This document shows, in pieces, positions 26,605 to 35,624 of a DNA stretch of 64,000 nt; positions within the stretch are counted from its first letter, which is position 1; each line of letters starts with the position of its first letter. The translations under genes and the position numbers were made by a program. This DNA comes from UMGS1958 sp045542415 (GTDB lineage Bacteria; Bacillota; Clostridia; UBA1381). The stretch lies in assembly GCA_045542415.1 (NCBI GenBank), contig JAZQKZ010000018.1, forward strand, positions 1-64,000. Direction: 5' to 3'. The notes under the pieces were generated by a model, which worked only from the letters and a program-made list of their open reading frames with translations, was not told the origin of the DNA and made no database searches.

Positions 26605-26633
26605 ATTATACACCAATTCAAGCTGTTTGTAAA
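26605..26633 (-). promoter_or_regulatory. Promoter of dnaJ (dnaJ-hisD-hisB)
   Basis: TTTACA (26633-26628), 17-base spacer, TATAAT (26610-26605). No CIRCE sequence nearby. Confidence 0.7.
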
Positions 26634-26679
26634 GTAAATTTGCATAAATTATGAATACTTTTTGTATATTCCCTAAAAA

Positions 26680-26699
26680 GGGCAGACAAGCGTCTGCCC
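26680..26699 (-). terminator. Terminator after dnaK
   Basis: Stem GGGCAGAC/GTCTGCCC, loop AAGC, followed by TTTTTAG on the minus strand. It closes the hrcA-grpE-dnaK operon. Confidence 0.85.
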
Positions 26700-26713
26700 C
26701 TTTTGTATAATTA

Positions 26714-28543
26714 TTAGTCGTTATCTACTTCTCTGTAATCAGCCTCATAGACATTATCATTTCCGCCTGCACCTGCATTCGGATCTGCATCTGTTGCCCC
26801 CTGCGGATTTGCCTGCTGATACATCTGCTGTGCTACTGCATAGAACTTCTCCTGAAGCTCGTCTGTTGCTGCCTTGATTGCAGCCGCATCTGTACCCTTT
26901 AAGGCCTCTCTTACCTTATCAAGCTCACCCTCAACCATTGACTTTGTAGCATCATCCACCTTGTCGCCGGCATCCTTTAATGCTTTCTCGCACTGATATA
27001 CAAGCGATTCAGCATTGTTTCTGATTTCAACCTCTTCCTTACGCTTCTTATCCTCTTCAGCGTACTTCTCAGCTTCCTTAACAGCCTTTTCGATATCCTC
27101 ATCACTGAGATTTGTTGAAGCTGTAATTGTAATCTTCTGCTCGTTGCCTGTACCTAAATCCTTTGCTGATACATTAACAATACCATTAGCGTCGATATCG
27201 AATGTAACCTCAATCTGCGGTACACCTCTCGGAGCCGGTGCAATGCCTGTTAAGTTAAAACGGCCTAATGTCTTGTTGTACTGTGCCATTTCTCTTTCAC
27301 CCTGTAATACATGTACCTCAACAGATGTCTGACCGTCTGCTGCAGTTGAGAAAATCTGGCTCTTATTTGTCGGGATTGTTGTATTTCTTTCGATAAGCTT
27401 TGTGAATACGCCACCCATTGTTTCAATACCTAATGAAAGCGGTGTTACGTCAAGGAGAAGAATATCGCCTGTGCCTTCATCACCATTTAATACACCGCCC
27501 TGAATTGCAGCACCTACTGCTACACACTCGTCCGGGTTGATGCCCTTATGCGGCTCCTTGCCCATCTCTCTCTTTACTGCTTCCTGTACTGCCGGGATTC
27601 TTGATGAACCACCTACTAAAAGTACCTCATCAATCTCACCCTTTGAAAGTCCTGCATCACTCATAGCGTTTCTGATGCTTGTGATTGATCTCTCAACGAG
27701 GTCTGCTGTAAGCTCATCGAACTTAGCCTTTGTCAATGTAACGTCCATGTGCTTAGGACCTGTAGCATCTGCAGTGATAAACGGAAGATTAATCTGTGAA
27801 GTTGTAGTTGTTGAAAGCTCAATCTTTGACTTCTCAGCAGCTTCCTTGAGTCTCTGCATAGCCATCTTATCGCCTGAAAGGTCAATACCGTTTTCAGCCT
27901 TAAATGTTGATACTAAGTAATCAATAATTCCCTGGTCGAAGTCATCACCGCCAAGGTGTGTATCGCCGTTTGTTGATAATACCTCGAATACGCCGTCTGC
28001 AATTTCAAGAATTGATACGTCGAAAGTACCACCGCCAAGGTCATATACCATAATCTTCTGCTCTCTGTCACTCATGCCGTATGCAAGTGCAGCAGCAGTC
28101 GGCTCGTTGATGATTCTCTGAACGTTAAGACCTGCAATCTTACCTGCATCCTTTGTAGCCTGACGCTGTGAGTCATTGAAGTATGCCGGAACTGTGATAA
28201 CAGCATCTGTTACCGGCTCACCCAAATATGCCTCTGCATCGCTCTTAATCTTTGCAAGAATCATTGCTGAAATTTCCTGCGGAGTATAGCTCTTTCCATC
28301 AATTGTAACTTTCTCGGCTGTACCCATCTTTCTCTTGATTGACATAATTGTTCTGTCTGCATTTGTTACTGCCGCTCTCTTTGCAACCTGACCGACAATT
28401 CTCTCGCCGTCCTTCTGGAATGCCACTACTGACGGAGTTGTTCTTGCACCCTCACTGTTTGTGATTACGTTCGGGTTACCACCCTCCATAACGGCTACAC
28501 ATGAATTTGTAGTACCTAAGTCAATACCAATAATCTTTCCCAT
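26714..28543 (-). CDS. dnaK: Chaperone DnaK (Hsp70)
   Basis: ATP-driven folding chaperone of 609 residues. ATPase domain starts IIGIDLGTTNSCVAVMEGG and shows the phosphate-2 motif DLGGGTFDVSIL and the adenosine motif LLVGGSSRIPAVQ. The interdomain linker DVTPLSLGIET leads into the peptide-binding domain. The C-terminus ends in a Gly/Asn-rich tail. Third gene of the CIRCE-controlled operon, 78 bases after grpE. Confidence 0.99.
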   Translation of the reverse strand: MGKIIGIDLGTTNSCVAVMEGGNPNVITNSEGARTTPSVVAFQKDGERIVGQVAKRAAVTNADRTIMSIKRKMGTAEKVTIDGKSYTPQEISAMILAKIKSDAEAYLGEPVTDAVITVPAYFNDSQRQATKDAGKIAGLNVQRIINEPTAAALAYGMSDREQKIMVYDLGGGTFDVSILEIADGVFEVLSTNGDTHLGGDDFDQGIIDYLVSTFKAENGIDLSGDKMAMQRLKEAAEKSKIELSTTTTSQINLPFITADATGPKHMDVTLTKAKFDELTADLVERSITSIRNAMSDAGLSKGEIDEVLLVGGSSRIPAVQEAVKREMGKEPHKGINPDECVAVGAAIQGGVLNGDEGTGDILLLDVTPLSLGIETMGGVFTKLIERNTTIPTNKSQIFSTAADGQTSVEVHVLQGEREMAQYNKTLGRFNLTGIAPAPRGVPQIEVTFDIDANGIVNVSAKDLGTGNEQKITITASTNLSDEDIEKAVKEAEKYAEEDKKRKEEVEIRNNAESLVYQCEKALKDAGDKVDDATKSMVEGELDKVREALKGTDAAAIKAATDELQEKFYAVAQQMYQQANPQGATDADPNAGAGGNDNVYEADYREVDND

Positions 28544-28621
28544 TTTATTTTCCTCCTCTATAATAGAAAAACTTTATATACATTTATTGTAAATTAAACT
28601 GCCTTTTTTATTCAGCAATCT

Positions 28622-29152
28622 TTAATTAGCAACCTTTACCATCGAGTATCTTACTACTCTATCGCCCTTGTAAATATACCCTTTCATAAACTCCTCAACA
28701 ACCGTGTTATCGTCTGTTGTCTCGTCCTCTATATGCATTACTGCATTATGCAAATTAGGGTCAAACTGCTCTCCCAGTGCCTTTATCGGCTCAACCTCAA
28801 GCTTTGTCAATGACTCCTCAAACTGCTTCATCACCATCTCAACACCGGCTTTCAAGGTCTTTGCATCCTCACTTTCAACCTCTGCTGCCAACGCTCTTTC
28901 CAGGTTATCGCCAATCGGAAGAATCGCCGCAACTGCGTCAACCACCGCATCACCGTATCTTGCGTCCTTTTCTCGCAAGCTTCTCTTTCTGAAATTGTCA
29001 TACTCAGCATACAGTCTTGTATATTTTTCTACCTGCTCTGCAAGCTTTGCTTCAAGCTCTGCTATTTTATCAGTCTCTGTTGCTTCTTCTGCAATTTCCG
29101 TTTCTTCAGTTTCTAAAATCTCTTCAACTTTATTTTCTTCTTTATTACTCAA
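28622..29152 (-). CDS. grpE: Nucleotide exchange factor GrpE
   Basis: Releases ADP from DnaK. 176 residues: acidic disordered N-terminus (1-35), a long dimerising helix (about 36-75, ending YDNFRKRSLREK), and a C-terminal beta-wing with the GEQFDPNLHNAVMH signature and GYIYKGDRVVRYSMVKV. It lies 20 bases after hrcA and has no separate promoter that I can see. Confidence 0.97.
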   Translation of the reverse strand: MSNKEENKVEEILETEETEIAEEATETDKIAELEAKLAEQVEKYTRLYAEYDNFRKRSLREKDARYGDAVVDAVAAILPIGDNLERALAAEVESEDAKTLKAGVEMVMKQFEESLTKLEVEPIKALGEQFDPNLHNAVMHIEDETTDDNTVVEEFMKGYIYKGDRVVRYSMVKVAN

Positions 29153-29172
29153 TCTCTTCGCCTCTTCTCTAT

Positions 29173-30225
29173 TTAAAATTCACCCTTTAAGTAGTGATTT
29201 AATAACTTGTCAATTTCCTGTGATATCAAATCCAGGCTTGCAAATACCTTTGCATAATTCATTCGTTTGGGACCTAAAACCCCGAGCTGTCCGACATGCT
29301 TACCGTCTAACGAATAATTTACCGTTACGATTGAACAGTCCTCCAAAAGCTCTGAATTATTTTCCATGCCTATTTTTGCATTCACTCCGTCTTCGCTGTC
29401 TGCTCCGGCAAGCAATGTTTTTAATCTGCTCTTATCCTCAAGCAAATCAAACATCTTTCTCGCCTTACCTATATCGGAATATTCGGGGTAATGCAATATC
29501 GACTTTGCGTTATGAATATAAATTTCAGAGCCATCCTCTTCGTTTATTGTTTCATATACAAAATTCAATATACTTATTAAAATCTTAGGCGGCAACGGTA
29601 ATAATACCGCTATTTCGCTTTCGATTTCTTTTATCTTCTCAAATGTTATCATGCTTCCCGTAAGCCCGCAAAGCTTTTTATTAAGGATACTTGCCAAAGC
29701 GGCACAATCCTCATTTTCAATATTGATATTTATCACCTTATTCCGTACCGTTCCGGTTACTACAATAAGCATTATCTTATTTATTCCTATCGGCACAAGG
29801 TCAATTTTATTGATAAAAGCCTCGTTAGCTGACGGGGTTGTGACAAAAGTTGTATATTCCGTGAGTGATGATGCTGCAAGACCTGCACTCCGGATTATTC
29901 TGTCAAGCTGTGTTACCCTTGCTCCAAGCTGTTCCTGAAGCTCAGTTATCGCTTCAATACCAAGCTGATAACGCTCCATAAGCTGATTTACATAGAATCT
30001 GTAACCCATATCTGACGGAACTCTGCCGGCGGAAGTATGCGGCTGCATAAGATATCCCATTTCTTCCAGATCAGCCATTTCATTTCTGATTGTTGCACTG
30101 GACAAACCCAGATCCTGCTTTTTTGATATTGCTCTCGAACCCACAGGCTCTGCCGTTCCGATATATTCTTCGATTATCGCCTGCAATATCTTTCGCTTTC
30201 TGTCATTAAGATCCAAATTTATCAC
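29173..30225 (-). CDS. hrcA: Heat-shock repressor HrcA
   Basis: Binds the CIRCE operator and represses the operon in which it lies, with GroEL as its usual co-factor. 350 residues: winged helix with the RAISKKQDLGLSSATIRNEMADLEEMGYL recognition region (about 32-60), then the HrcA core. The start is GTG at 30225; a TTG three codons later (30216) has a better-spaced GGGCGGTG and is also possible. A perfect CIRCE lies upstream. Confidence 0.97.
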   Translation of the reverse strand: MINLDLNDRKRKILQAIIEEYIGTAEPVGSRAISKKQDLGLSSATIRNEMADLEEMGYLMQPHTSAGRVPSDMGYRFYVNQLMERYQLGIEAITELQEQLGARVTQLDRIIRSAGLAASSLTEYTTFVTTPSANEAFINKIDLVPIGINKIMLIVVTGTVRNKVININIENEDCAALASILNKKLCGLTGSMITFEKIKEIESEIAVLLPLPPKILISILNFVYETINEEDGSEIYIHNAKSILHYPEYSDIGKARKMFDLLEDKSRLKTLLAGADSEDGVNAKIGMENNSELLEDCSIVTVNYSLDGKHVGQLGVLGPKRMNYAKVFASLDLISQEIDKLLNHYLKGEF

Positions 30226-30238
30226 CGCCCTCTCATTG

Positions 30239-30265
30239 TTAGCACTCGAATCCTTCGAGTGCTAA
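30239..30265. promoter_or_regulatory. CIRCE operator (HrcA-binding site)
   Basis: Perfect TTAGCACTC-N9-GAGTGCTAA. It lies between the promoter and the hrcA start, so HrcA binding blocks transcription of hrcA-grpE-dnaK. It is the only CIRCE in the window. Confidence 0.98.
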
Positions 30266-30272
30266 CAACTAT

Positions 30273-30301
30273 AATTTACCATGCTTTTATCAATATGTCA
30301 A
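30273..30301 (-). promoter_or_regulatory. Promoter of hrcA-grpE-dnaK
   Basis: TTGACA (30301-30296), 17-base spacer, TAAATT (30278-30273). The predicted start of transcription falls at the CIRCE edge. Confidence 0.85.
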
Positions 30302-30357
30302 GTGTTTTTTCTATTTTTTTTGAATATTAACAAATTATTCAAATTTAACACGAAAAA

Positions 30358-30380
30358 GGCTGCCGATTTTATCGACAGCC
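30358..30380 (-). terminator. Terminator after the NCS2 permease gene
   Basis: Ten-bp stem GGCTGCCGAT/ATCGACAGCC with one mismatch, followed on the minus strand by TTTTTCGTGTT. That tail equals the outer arm of the palindromic element after hisB. Confidence 0.8.
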
Positions 30381-30411
30381 TCCATAAACAGGATAAATAT
30401 TTTTATTTCTA

Positions 30412-31770
30412 TCAAACAATAAGTGTAAGTATTCTTACTATAAATAATGCACTTGATACCCACATAACCGGATGAATATCCTTTATCTTACCTGTGCAAA
30501 CCTTTAAGATTACCCATGAGAGAATACCGAACATGATACCGTTTGCAATTGAATATGTGAACGGCATCATAATAATTGCGATAAAACCGCTGATTACATC
30601 TGCAATATCACCGTCAAATGTCATCTTCTTAACTGATGATAACATCAAAAGACCTACGAATAACAGTGCCGGAGCTGTTGCAAATCCCGGAATTGCAAGG
30701 AATATCGGTGAAAGTACGAGTGCGATAAGGAATAACGCACCTGCTGCAAGAGCTGTAAGACCTGTTCTTCCGCCCTGTGCAACACCCGCACTACTCTCTA
30801 CATAGCTTGTTACTGTTGATGTACCTAAGCAAGCACCCACAACCGTACCTACAGCGTCAGCCATCAAAGCAGCACCTGCTCTGGGAAGATTTCCTTCCTC
30901 ATCAAGTAAGTTACCCTTATCCGCAACACCGATCACAGTACCCACTGTATCAAAAAGATCAACGAATAAGAATGAGAACACAATCACAACGAACTCCATC
31001 ACATGGCTCGTTACATAGCTGAAATCAAACTTAAACATAGCCGGAGCTGTTGGAATAAAACTTGCACCACTGAAGTTCGGGAATAATGAATATACCCCTG
31101 CTTCAACATCCACCTGATACCAGCCTGTCATCTCTGCAACCATACCAAGCACCCATGTGATAAGAATACCCCAAAGGATATCACCGGTCACCTTGAAGTG
31201 ATGAAGAAAACCAATTATAAGGAGTCCTATAAATGCAAGAACAAACTGCGGTGTTCCAACATTACCCAATGCAACAAGAGTTGAAGCGTCAGCCTGAATT
31301 ATGCCTGCACCCTTTAAGCCTACAATTACGATAAACAAGCCTATACCCGCTGAAATACCGTACTTGAGGTTTGCCGGAACCTTGTTTACAAGCGTCTCTC
31401 TGAACTTGAATAAAGAAAGAAGAATAAATATAATACCCTCTACCAATACAGCCGTCAAAGCAATCTGCCAGGGATCCTGAATACCTGCCTCTGCCATCGG
31501 CATACATACCGAATACGCAAAGTATGCATTAAGTCCCATACCGGATGCAAGTGCAATCGGATAGTTAGCAAAAAATGCCATGCAAGCACATGCGATTGCT
31601 GCTGAAACAGCTGTTGCTGTAAATACAGCTCCTGCATTCATACCTGCTGCTGCAAGCATTGACGGATTTACCGCAAGGATATAAACCATTGATAAGAATG
31701 TGGTTAAGCCTGCGATAAGTTCTGTTTTCACATTTGTACCGTGTTCTTTAAGCTTGAAAAGTTTTTCCAT
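30412..31770 (-). CDS. NCS2-family purine permease
   Basis: A 452-residue carrier with about 12-14 helices, of the AzgA/PbuG-like branch of NCS2, which imports adenine, guanine or hypoxanthine with a proton. Diagnostic are the N-terminal KTELIAGLTTFLSMVYILAVNPSML, the SGMGLNAYFAYSV loop, and LFDTVGTVIGVA followed by GTSTVTSYVESSAGVAQGGRTGL. Its leader is only about 40 bases and holds no purine riboswitch. ATG follows AGGAGG. Confidence 0.93.
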   Translation of the reverse strand: MEKLFKLKEHGTNVKTELIAGLTTFLSMVYILAVNPSMLAAAGMNAGAVFTATAVSAAIACACMAFFANYPIALASGMGLNAYFAYSVCMPMAEAGIQDPWQIALTAVLVEGIIFILLSLFKFRETLVNKVPANLKYGISAGIGLFIVIVGLKGAGIIQADASTLVALGNVGTPQFVLAFIGLLIIGFLHHFKVTGDILWGILITWVLGMVAEMTGWYQVDVEAGVYSLFPNFSGASFIPTAPAMFKFDFSYVTSHVMEFVVIVFSFLFVDLFDTVGTVIGVADKGNLLDEEGNLPRAGAALMADAVGTVVGACLGTSTVTSYVESSAGVAQGGRTGLTALAAGALFLIALVLSPIFLAIPGFATAPALLFVGLLMLSSVKKMTFDGDIADVISGFIAIIMMPFTYSIANGIMFGILSWVILKVCTGKIKDIHPVMWVSSALFIVRILTLIV

Positions 31771-31817
31771 AATTTCCTCCTGTGAAATTTTTACTTATCC
31801 TGTTTTCCTACACCTAT

Positions 31818-31846
31818 ATTTTATTATAAATACACAAAATTTGCAA
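31818..31846 (-). promoter_or_regulatory. Promoter of the NCS2 permease gene
   Basis: TTGCAA (31846-31841), 17-base spacer, TAAAAT (31823-31818). Confidence 0.7.
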
Positions 31847-31937
31847 GCCTATTTTTCATTATTTGTTTACAATTTATTTACAATTTATATATTTAAAGAA
31901 ACAATTGTACATCAGCTTCTATCTGAAACACATCAAA

Positions 31938-32864
31938 TCAGTCAAACATACCTGTTGAAAGGTATCTTTCACCTGTATCGGGTAAAAGTACAACTATTGT
32001 CTTCCCTTTATTTTCAGGACGTTTTGCAAGCTCCTTCGCCGCCCACACAGCTGCTCCGGACGATATTCCCACAAGAACGCCCTCTGTTCTTGAAATAGCC
32101 TTTCCCTCAGCATACGCGGCCTCGTCAGCCACTGTAATCACTTCATCCAAAATCTCTGTATCAAGAATTTCCGGAATAAAGCCCGCACCTATCCCCTGTA
32201 TCTTGTGCGAGCCTGACTCCCCTTTCGTCAGCACAGGCGAATTTTCCGGCTCAACAGCAATAATCTTTATATCGGGATTTTTTGACTTTAAATATCTGCC
32301 CACTCCCGTTACAGTTCCTCCGGTACCTGCTCCTGCTACAAAAATATCTACCTTACCATCTGTATCCTCCCATATTTCAGGACCTGTTGTTGTAACATGC
32401 GCCGCCACATTTGCCGGATTATCAAACTGAAGAGGTATGTATGCCCCATCTGTCTGAGCCGCCAGCTCATGTGCTTTTTCAATTGCACCTTTCATCCCCT
32501 TTGAACCGTCAGTTAAAACCAACTCCGCGCCGTATGCCTTTAAAAGATTTCTACGTTCAATACTCATTGTTTCAGGCATGGTTATAATTATTCTGTATCC
32601 TTTGACCATCGCCACTGCCGCAAGACCTATTCCCGTATTTCCCGATGTAGGCTCAATTATTACCGAACCCTCCCGAAGCTTACCTTCTTTTTCTGCCGTT
32701 TCTATCATAGACAGTGCAGCTCTGTCCTTTACTGACCCGCCCGGGTTAAAGCATTCCAGCTTTGCTAATATTGTTGCCTCAATTTTTTTCTCTTTTACAT
32801 AATTACCAAGCTCCATTAACGGCGTTCTTCCGATAAGCTCTGTCATTCCTCTATATATTTTCAT
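31938..32864 (-). CDS. cysK: Cysteine synthase A (O-acetylserine sulfhydrylase)
   Basis: Makes L-cysteine from O-acetylserine and sulfide with PLP. 308 residues. PLP lysine is Lys46 in NPGGSVKDR. The substrate loop TSGNTGIGLA and the phosphate-binding GTGGT are clear, and GISSGAAVWAA lies near the C-terminus. ATG follows AAGGAAG. It has its own consensus promoter downstream of the cysE terminator, so the two steps of the pathway are adjacent but separately transcribed. Confidence 0.97.
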   Translation of the reverse strand: MKIYRGMTELIGRTPLMELGNYVKEKKIEATILAKLECFNPGGSVKDRAALSMIETAEKEGKLREGSVIIEPTSGNTGIGLAAVAMVKGYRIIITMPETMSIERRNLLKAYGAELVLTDGSKGMKGAIEKAHELAAQTDGAYIPLQFDNPANVAAHVTTTGPEIWEDTDGKVDIFVAGAGTGGTVTGVGRYLKSKNPDIKIIAVEPENSPVLTKGESGSHKIQGIGAGFIPEILDTEILDEVITVADEAAYAEGKAISRTEGVLVGISSGAAVWAAKELAKRPENKGKTIVVLLPDTGERYLSTGMFD

Positions 32865-32894
32865 ATTTTCACTTCCTTTTCTGATAATGTATAT

Positions 32895-32923
32895 ATTATA
32901 TCATTTGCATTTTTCCATGTCAA
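32895..32923 (-). promoter_or_regulatory. Consensus promoter of cysK
   Basis: TTGACA (32923-32918), 17-base spacer, TATAAT (32900-32895), a full match to the sigma-A consensus. Confidence 0.88.
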
Positions 32924-32943
32924 TATTACATCAATCAAAACAA

Positions 32944-32959
32944 GGCATCATAAGATGCC
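32944..32959 (-). terminator. Terminator after cysE
   Basis: Six-bp stem GGCATC/GATGCC, loop ATAA, then TTGTTTTG on the minus strand. It is short but well placed before the cysK promoter. Confidence 0.6.
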
Positions 32960-32966
32960 CCGTTGA

Positions 32967-33887
32967 TTATATCTTTCCAAACTCTTCCTGATTAAGCTCT
33001 GTATTCTGACCGCCCGAATATTGAAGCTCAGGATTCTTTACACTTACCTTTGTACCGGCAGGAACAGATTTCACTATAAATGCATTACCGCCGATTACTG
33101 CCCCCTCACCGATTACCGTATCACCGCCAAGAACACTCGTTCCCGAATAAATCGTAACATAATCGCACAGTGTAGGATGACGCTTGACACCCTTGAGCTG
33201 CTGTCCCTTTCTTGTTGACAAAGCACCCAATGTCACACCCTGATATATCTTTACATTATTACCTATCTCGGTAGTTTCACCGATTACAATTCCGGTACCG
33301 TGATCTATAAAGAAATACTTGCCTATAGTCGCTCCCGGATGTATATCAATTCCCGTCAATCCGTGTGCATACTCAGTCATAATTCTCGGTATCATCGGGA
33401 TATTCAATAAAAACAGCTCGTGTGCCATTCGATATACGGTTATCGCAAAAAGTCCGGGATACGAGAAAATAATCTCATCCGTACTGTATGCAGCCGGGTC
33501 TCCATCATATGCCGCCAGCACATCCGTATGCAGATATTCTCTTATCATGGGGATTCTGCTTAAAAATTCACGAGTCAGCTCATCCGCCCTGTCCATGCAC
33601 ACATTTTTTTTGCAGTCCGTACACTTACCCGCCGAACCCATTGCATTATATATCTGCTTACGCAAATGATAATGCACAAACTCCACATTCTCACCTACAA
33701 TATATGATAAATACTCTGATTTGGCCTTATTCTCCGCAAAAAATCCGGGAAACAGTATTTTCCGCATTGTTTCCACAATATCAATTATCATATCCTTGTT
33801 TAACTGTGATTCAGCATCAATCCGCTGCGTTATATCATACTTCTCATAGCTTTCAAGTATATTTCTTACAATCAAATCACTATTCAT
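32967..33887 (-). CDS. cysE: Serine O-acetyltransferase (EpsC/CysE type)
   Basis: Acetylates L-serine with acetyl-CoA, the first step to cysteine. 306 residues: helical N-terminal domain, then a left-handed beta-helix of hexapeptide repeats from about 185 (IDIHPGATIGKYFFIDHGTGIVIGETTEIG) with the catalytic His in DHGTG. The long N-terminus with CTDCKKNVC (Cys pair near 89-97) is typical of the EpsC subgroup. It starts 3 bases after the DUF1015 stop codon, so the two are coupled. Confidence 0.94.
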   Translation of the reverse strand: MNSDLIVRNILESYEKYDITQRIDAESQLNKDMIIDIVETMRKILFPGFFAENKAKSEYLSYIVGENVEFVHYHLRKQIYNAMGSAGKCTDCKKNVCMDRADELTREFLSRIPMIREYLHTDVLAAYDGDPAAYSTDEIIFSYPGLFAITVYRMAHELFLLNIPMIPRIMTEYAHGLTGIDIHPGATIGKYFFIDHGTGIVIGETTEIGNNVKIYQGVTLGALSTRKGQQLKGVKRHPTLCDYVTIYSGTSVLGGDTVIGEGAVIGGNAFIVKSVPAGTKVSVKNPELQYSGGQNTELNQEEFGKI

Positions 33888-33890
33888 AAA

Positions 33891-35213
33891 TCAGTCTTCC
33901 TTAACATTAATGAAAATACCAACCGAGGCTTTAGGGAATACGCTTACCGAGCATCTGGGTAAAATCTCTCCGGCAGCAGTGACATTTTTAATCTGCTCAG
34001 TCTTAACCGGATTAACTACAATCATTACATCCCTTTCTCCGCTAAGTACATCACTCATGCACTCATCAGAGCTTCTTGTATATTTAATGCGATCCCAATA
34101 GTCCTCTTCGCTTATTCTGAGCAGATCCTCAATAATAAGCTTATTTAAAACCACCATATCAAGATTACAGTATGCCGCAGACATTTCAGGCAGGATATTT
34201 TTCTTGATAAAATCCCTGTCTTTGAGAGTAAGTCTGTAAAAATAATTTCCGCCGCAATACAGAGCAAAGCGTATTATATCATTTCTTGTTGTTGCTATCT
34301 GCTTCTTCATGGTGTTCGTCATGCTGTCGTCCTGTGAATCAACTATGATTTTCTCAATCTTGAAATAATCCTGAACTCCTGCAACAAAGAAATCCTCCTT
34401 AAATCCTCTGGGCATCTTAATTGCACGATGTACCGGCATGATTACAATACCGTCAGAACGTGAATTCAACAAGGATACCATCGTAAAGTTATACGGTTCT
34501 TTACCTGTATGCTCCGGATTATTTGCACGCATATAATCTCTGTATTTCAGACATGTCTCATATCTTGTCTGTCCGTCTGTAATATAAAGATGCATATCCT
34601 TAAAGCGTTCCTGTATATATTCAATTGTTTGAGCGTCTGTTATCTTCCATATTTTATGATGAATTCCGTCGTGAGCCACTACATATTCATCCGGCTCATT
34701 TTCTGCAAGCTTATCCATGAGCTTGAGCAAATCCTTTTCTCTTTCCATATACAAGCAGCTTATAAGGGAAAGGTCAGCATTTGTATGAGTTAAAAATTCG
34801 TATCTGTCCTGCAAGGATACTTCTCTTATTTCTTCACACGGAGTCACCACGCCCTCAGAAAGCTCTGCAAGCTCAAGCAGGCAGACAAAGGTTCTGTTCT
34901 GATAGGTAGTACCTCTTACATCAATTATTTCCTCATACATATATATAGCCGGTTCTTCGTCACGAACAAGTATTTCATCCTGAATCCAGCTTTTCAAATA
35001 TGCTCCTGCACGGGTGAAGCGATTTTCTCTTTCGCCATCTGTTTCATACTCCATACCCGAAAAAAGTCTTATTGAATTATATTCACTCATATCATAAAGC
35101 TCTTTTTTAACCTCATGCGGCAGGTTATAATACGGAGGAGAAACCACCTTACCTCTGTCCCCTGCTTTATCTACATTATATCTATATCCCTTAAACGGTT
35201 TTATGTTTGCCAA
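33891..35213 (-). CDS. DUF1015 family protein
   Basis: 440 residues. The N-terminus LANIKPFKGYRYN and the central ITDGQTRYETCLKYRD (compare the family's HxDGHHRYET) identify DUF1015. The likely start is TTG at 35213, since family members begin M-A-x-I-x-PF; an earlier TTG at 35225 abuts the ribosome site. DUF1015 genes often sit by serine-pathway genes in Clostridia (from memory), and a link to serine phosphorylation has been suggested for related folds. Here it is coupled to cysE, fitting a role near serine. Confidence 0.85.
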   Translation of the reverse strand: MANIKPFKGYRYNVDKAGDRGKVVSPPYYNLPHEVKKELYDMSEYNSIRLFSGMEYETDGERENRFTRAGAYLKSWIQDEILVRDEEPAIYMYEEIIDVRGTTYQNRTFVCLLELAELSEGVVTPCEEIREVSLQDRYEFLTHTNADLSLISCLYMEREKDLLKLMDKLAENEPDEYVVAHDGIHHKIWKITDAQTIEYIQERFKDMHLYITDGQTRYETCLKYRDYMRANNPEHTGKEPYNFTMVSLLNSRSDGIVIMPVHRAIKMPRGFKEDFFVAGVQDYFKIEKIIVDSQDDSMTNTMKKQIATTRNDIIRFALYCGGNYFYRLTLKDRDFIKKNILPEMSAAYCNLDMVVLNKLIIEDLLRISEEDYWDRIKYTRSSDECMSDVLSGERDVMIVVNPVKTEQIKNVTAAGEILPRCSVSVFPKASVGIFINVKED

Positions 35214-35245
35214 AATGATTACCAACCTTTCTGCAATATATTTCT

Positions 35246-35274
35246 ATTTTATAACATTTTCTGTACTAAGTCAA
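35246..35274 (-). promoter_or_regulatory. Promoter of DUF1015-cysE operon
   Basis: TTGACT (35274-35269), 17-base spacer, TAAAAT (35251-35246). Confidence 0.75.
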
Positions 35275-35419
35275 TGCAAATTTAAAGATTTTTAAATTAT
35301 TTTTGACAATACTTCAAATAAGTCCATCATGCACCATTTTTTATACAGCATATGTTTTTGTTTAACGGCAAAAATAGATACAGCAAAATGCTAAAAAATA
35401 AAAAAGGAGACTTATCGTC

Positions 35420-35596
35420 ATGAATTACACAGGCTTTATCAAAGGAATGGCAACCGGCTTGGTTGTCGGTGCGGCAGTAACAATGTTTACCGATCCGTTA
35501 TCGGCTAAGGAGAGACACAAGATTGCAAAGAAAACAGAGGGTGTATTCAAAAATGTAGGTGCTGTCATAGACACTGCCATGAATGCAATGAGATAA
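35420..35596 (+). CDS. Small YtxH-like membrane-associated protein (58 aa)
   Basis: Short gene with AAAAAGGAG ahead of its ATG and a clean stop before a terminator. The sequence has a glycine-rich hydrophobic segment (residues 5-24, GFIKGMATGLVVGAAVTM), then a basic amphipathic helix (AKERHKIAKKTEGV). This is the usual look of YtxH-type and spore-associated small proteins of Firmicutes. It is an isolated monocistronic gene. The 194-base upstream gap has no good sigma-A promoter on the plus strand. Confidence 0.7.
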   Translation: MNYTGFIKGMATGLVVGAAVTMFTDPLSAKERHKIAKKTEGVFKNVGAVIDTAMNAMR

Positions 35597-35624
35597 AAAA
35601 TCGGCTCATCACGAGCCGATTTTT
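35597..35624. terminator. Bidirectional terminator, small gene and pepP
   Basis: Stem AAATCGGCTC/GAGCCGATTT with a 5-base loop, A-run before and T-run after, between converging genes. Confidence 0.88.

Noticed and set aside
28704..29588. A 294-codon plus-strand open frame opposite grpE and hrcA
   Set aside because: Antisense shadow of two well-supported genes. It has Ser/Leu-rich low-complexity composition and no ribosome site.
31771..31937. Purine riboswitch in front of the NCS2 permease
   Set aside because: The leader from the predicted promoter is only about 40 bases and lacks the conserved three-way junction sequences.
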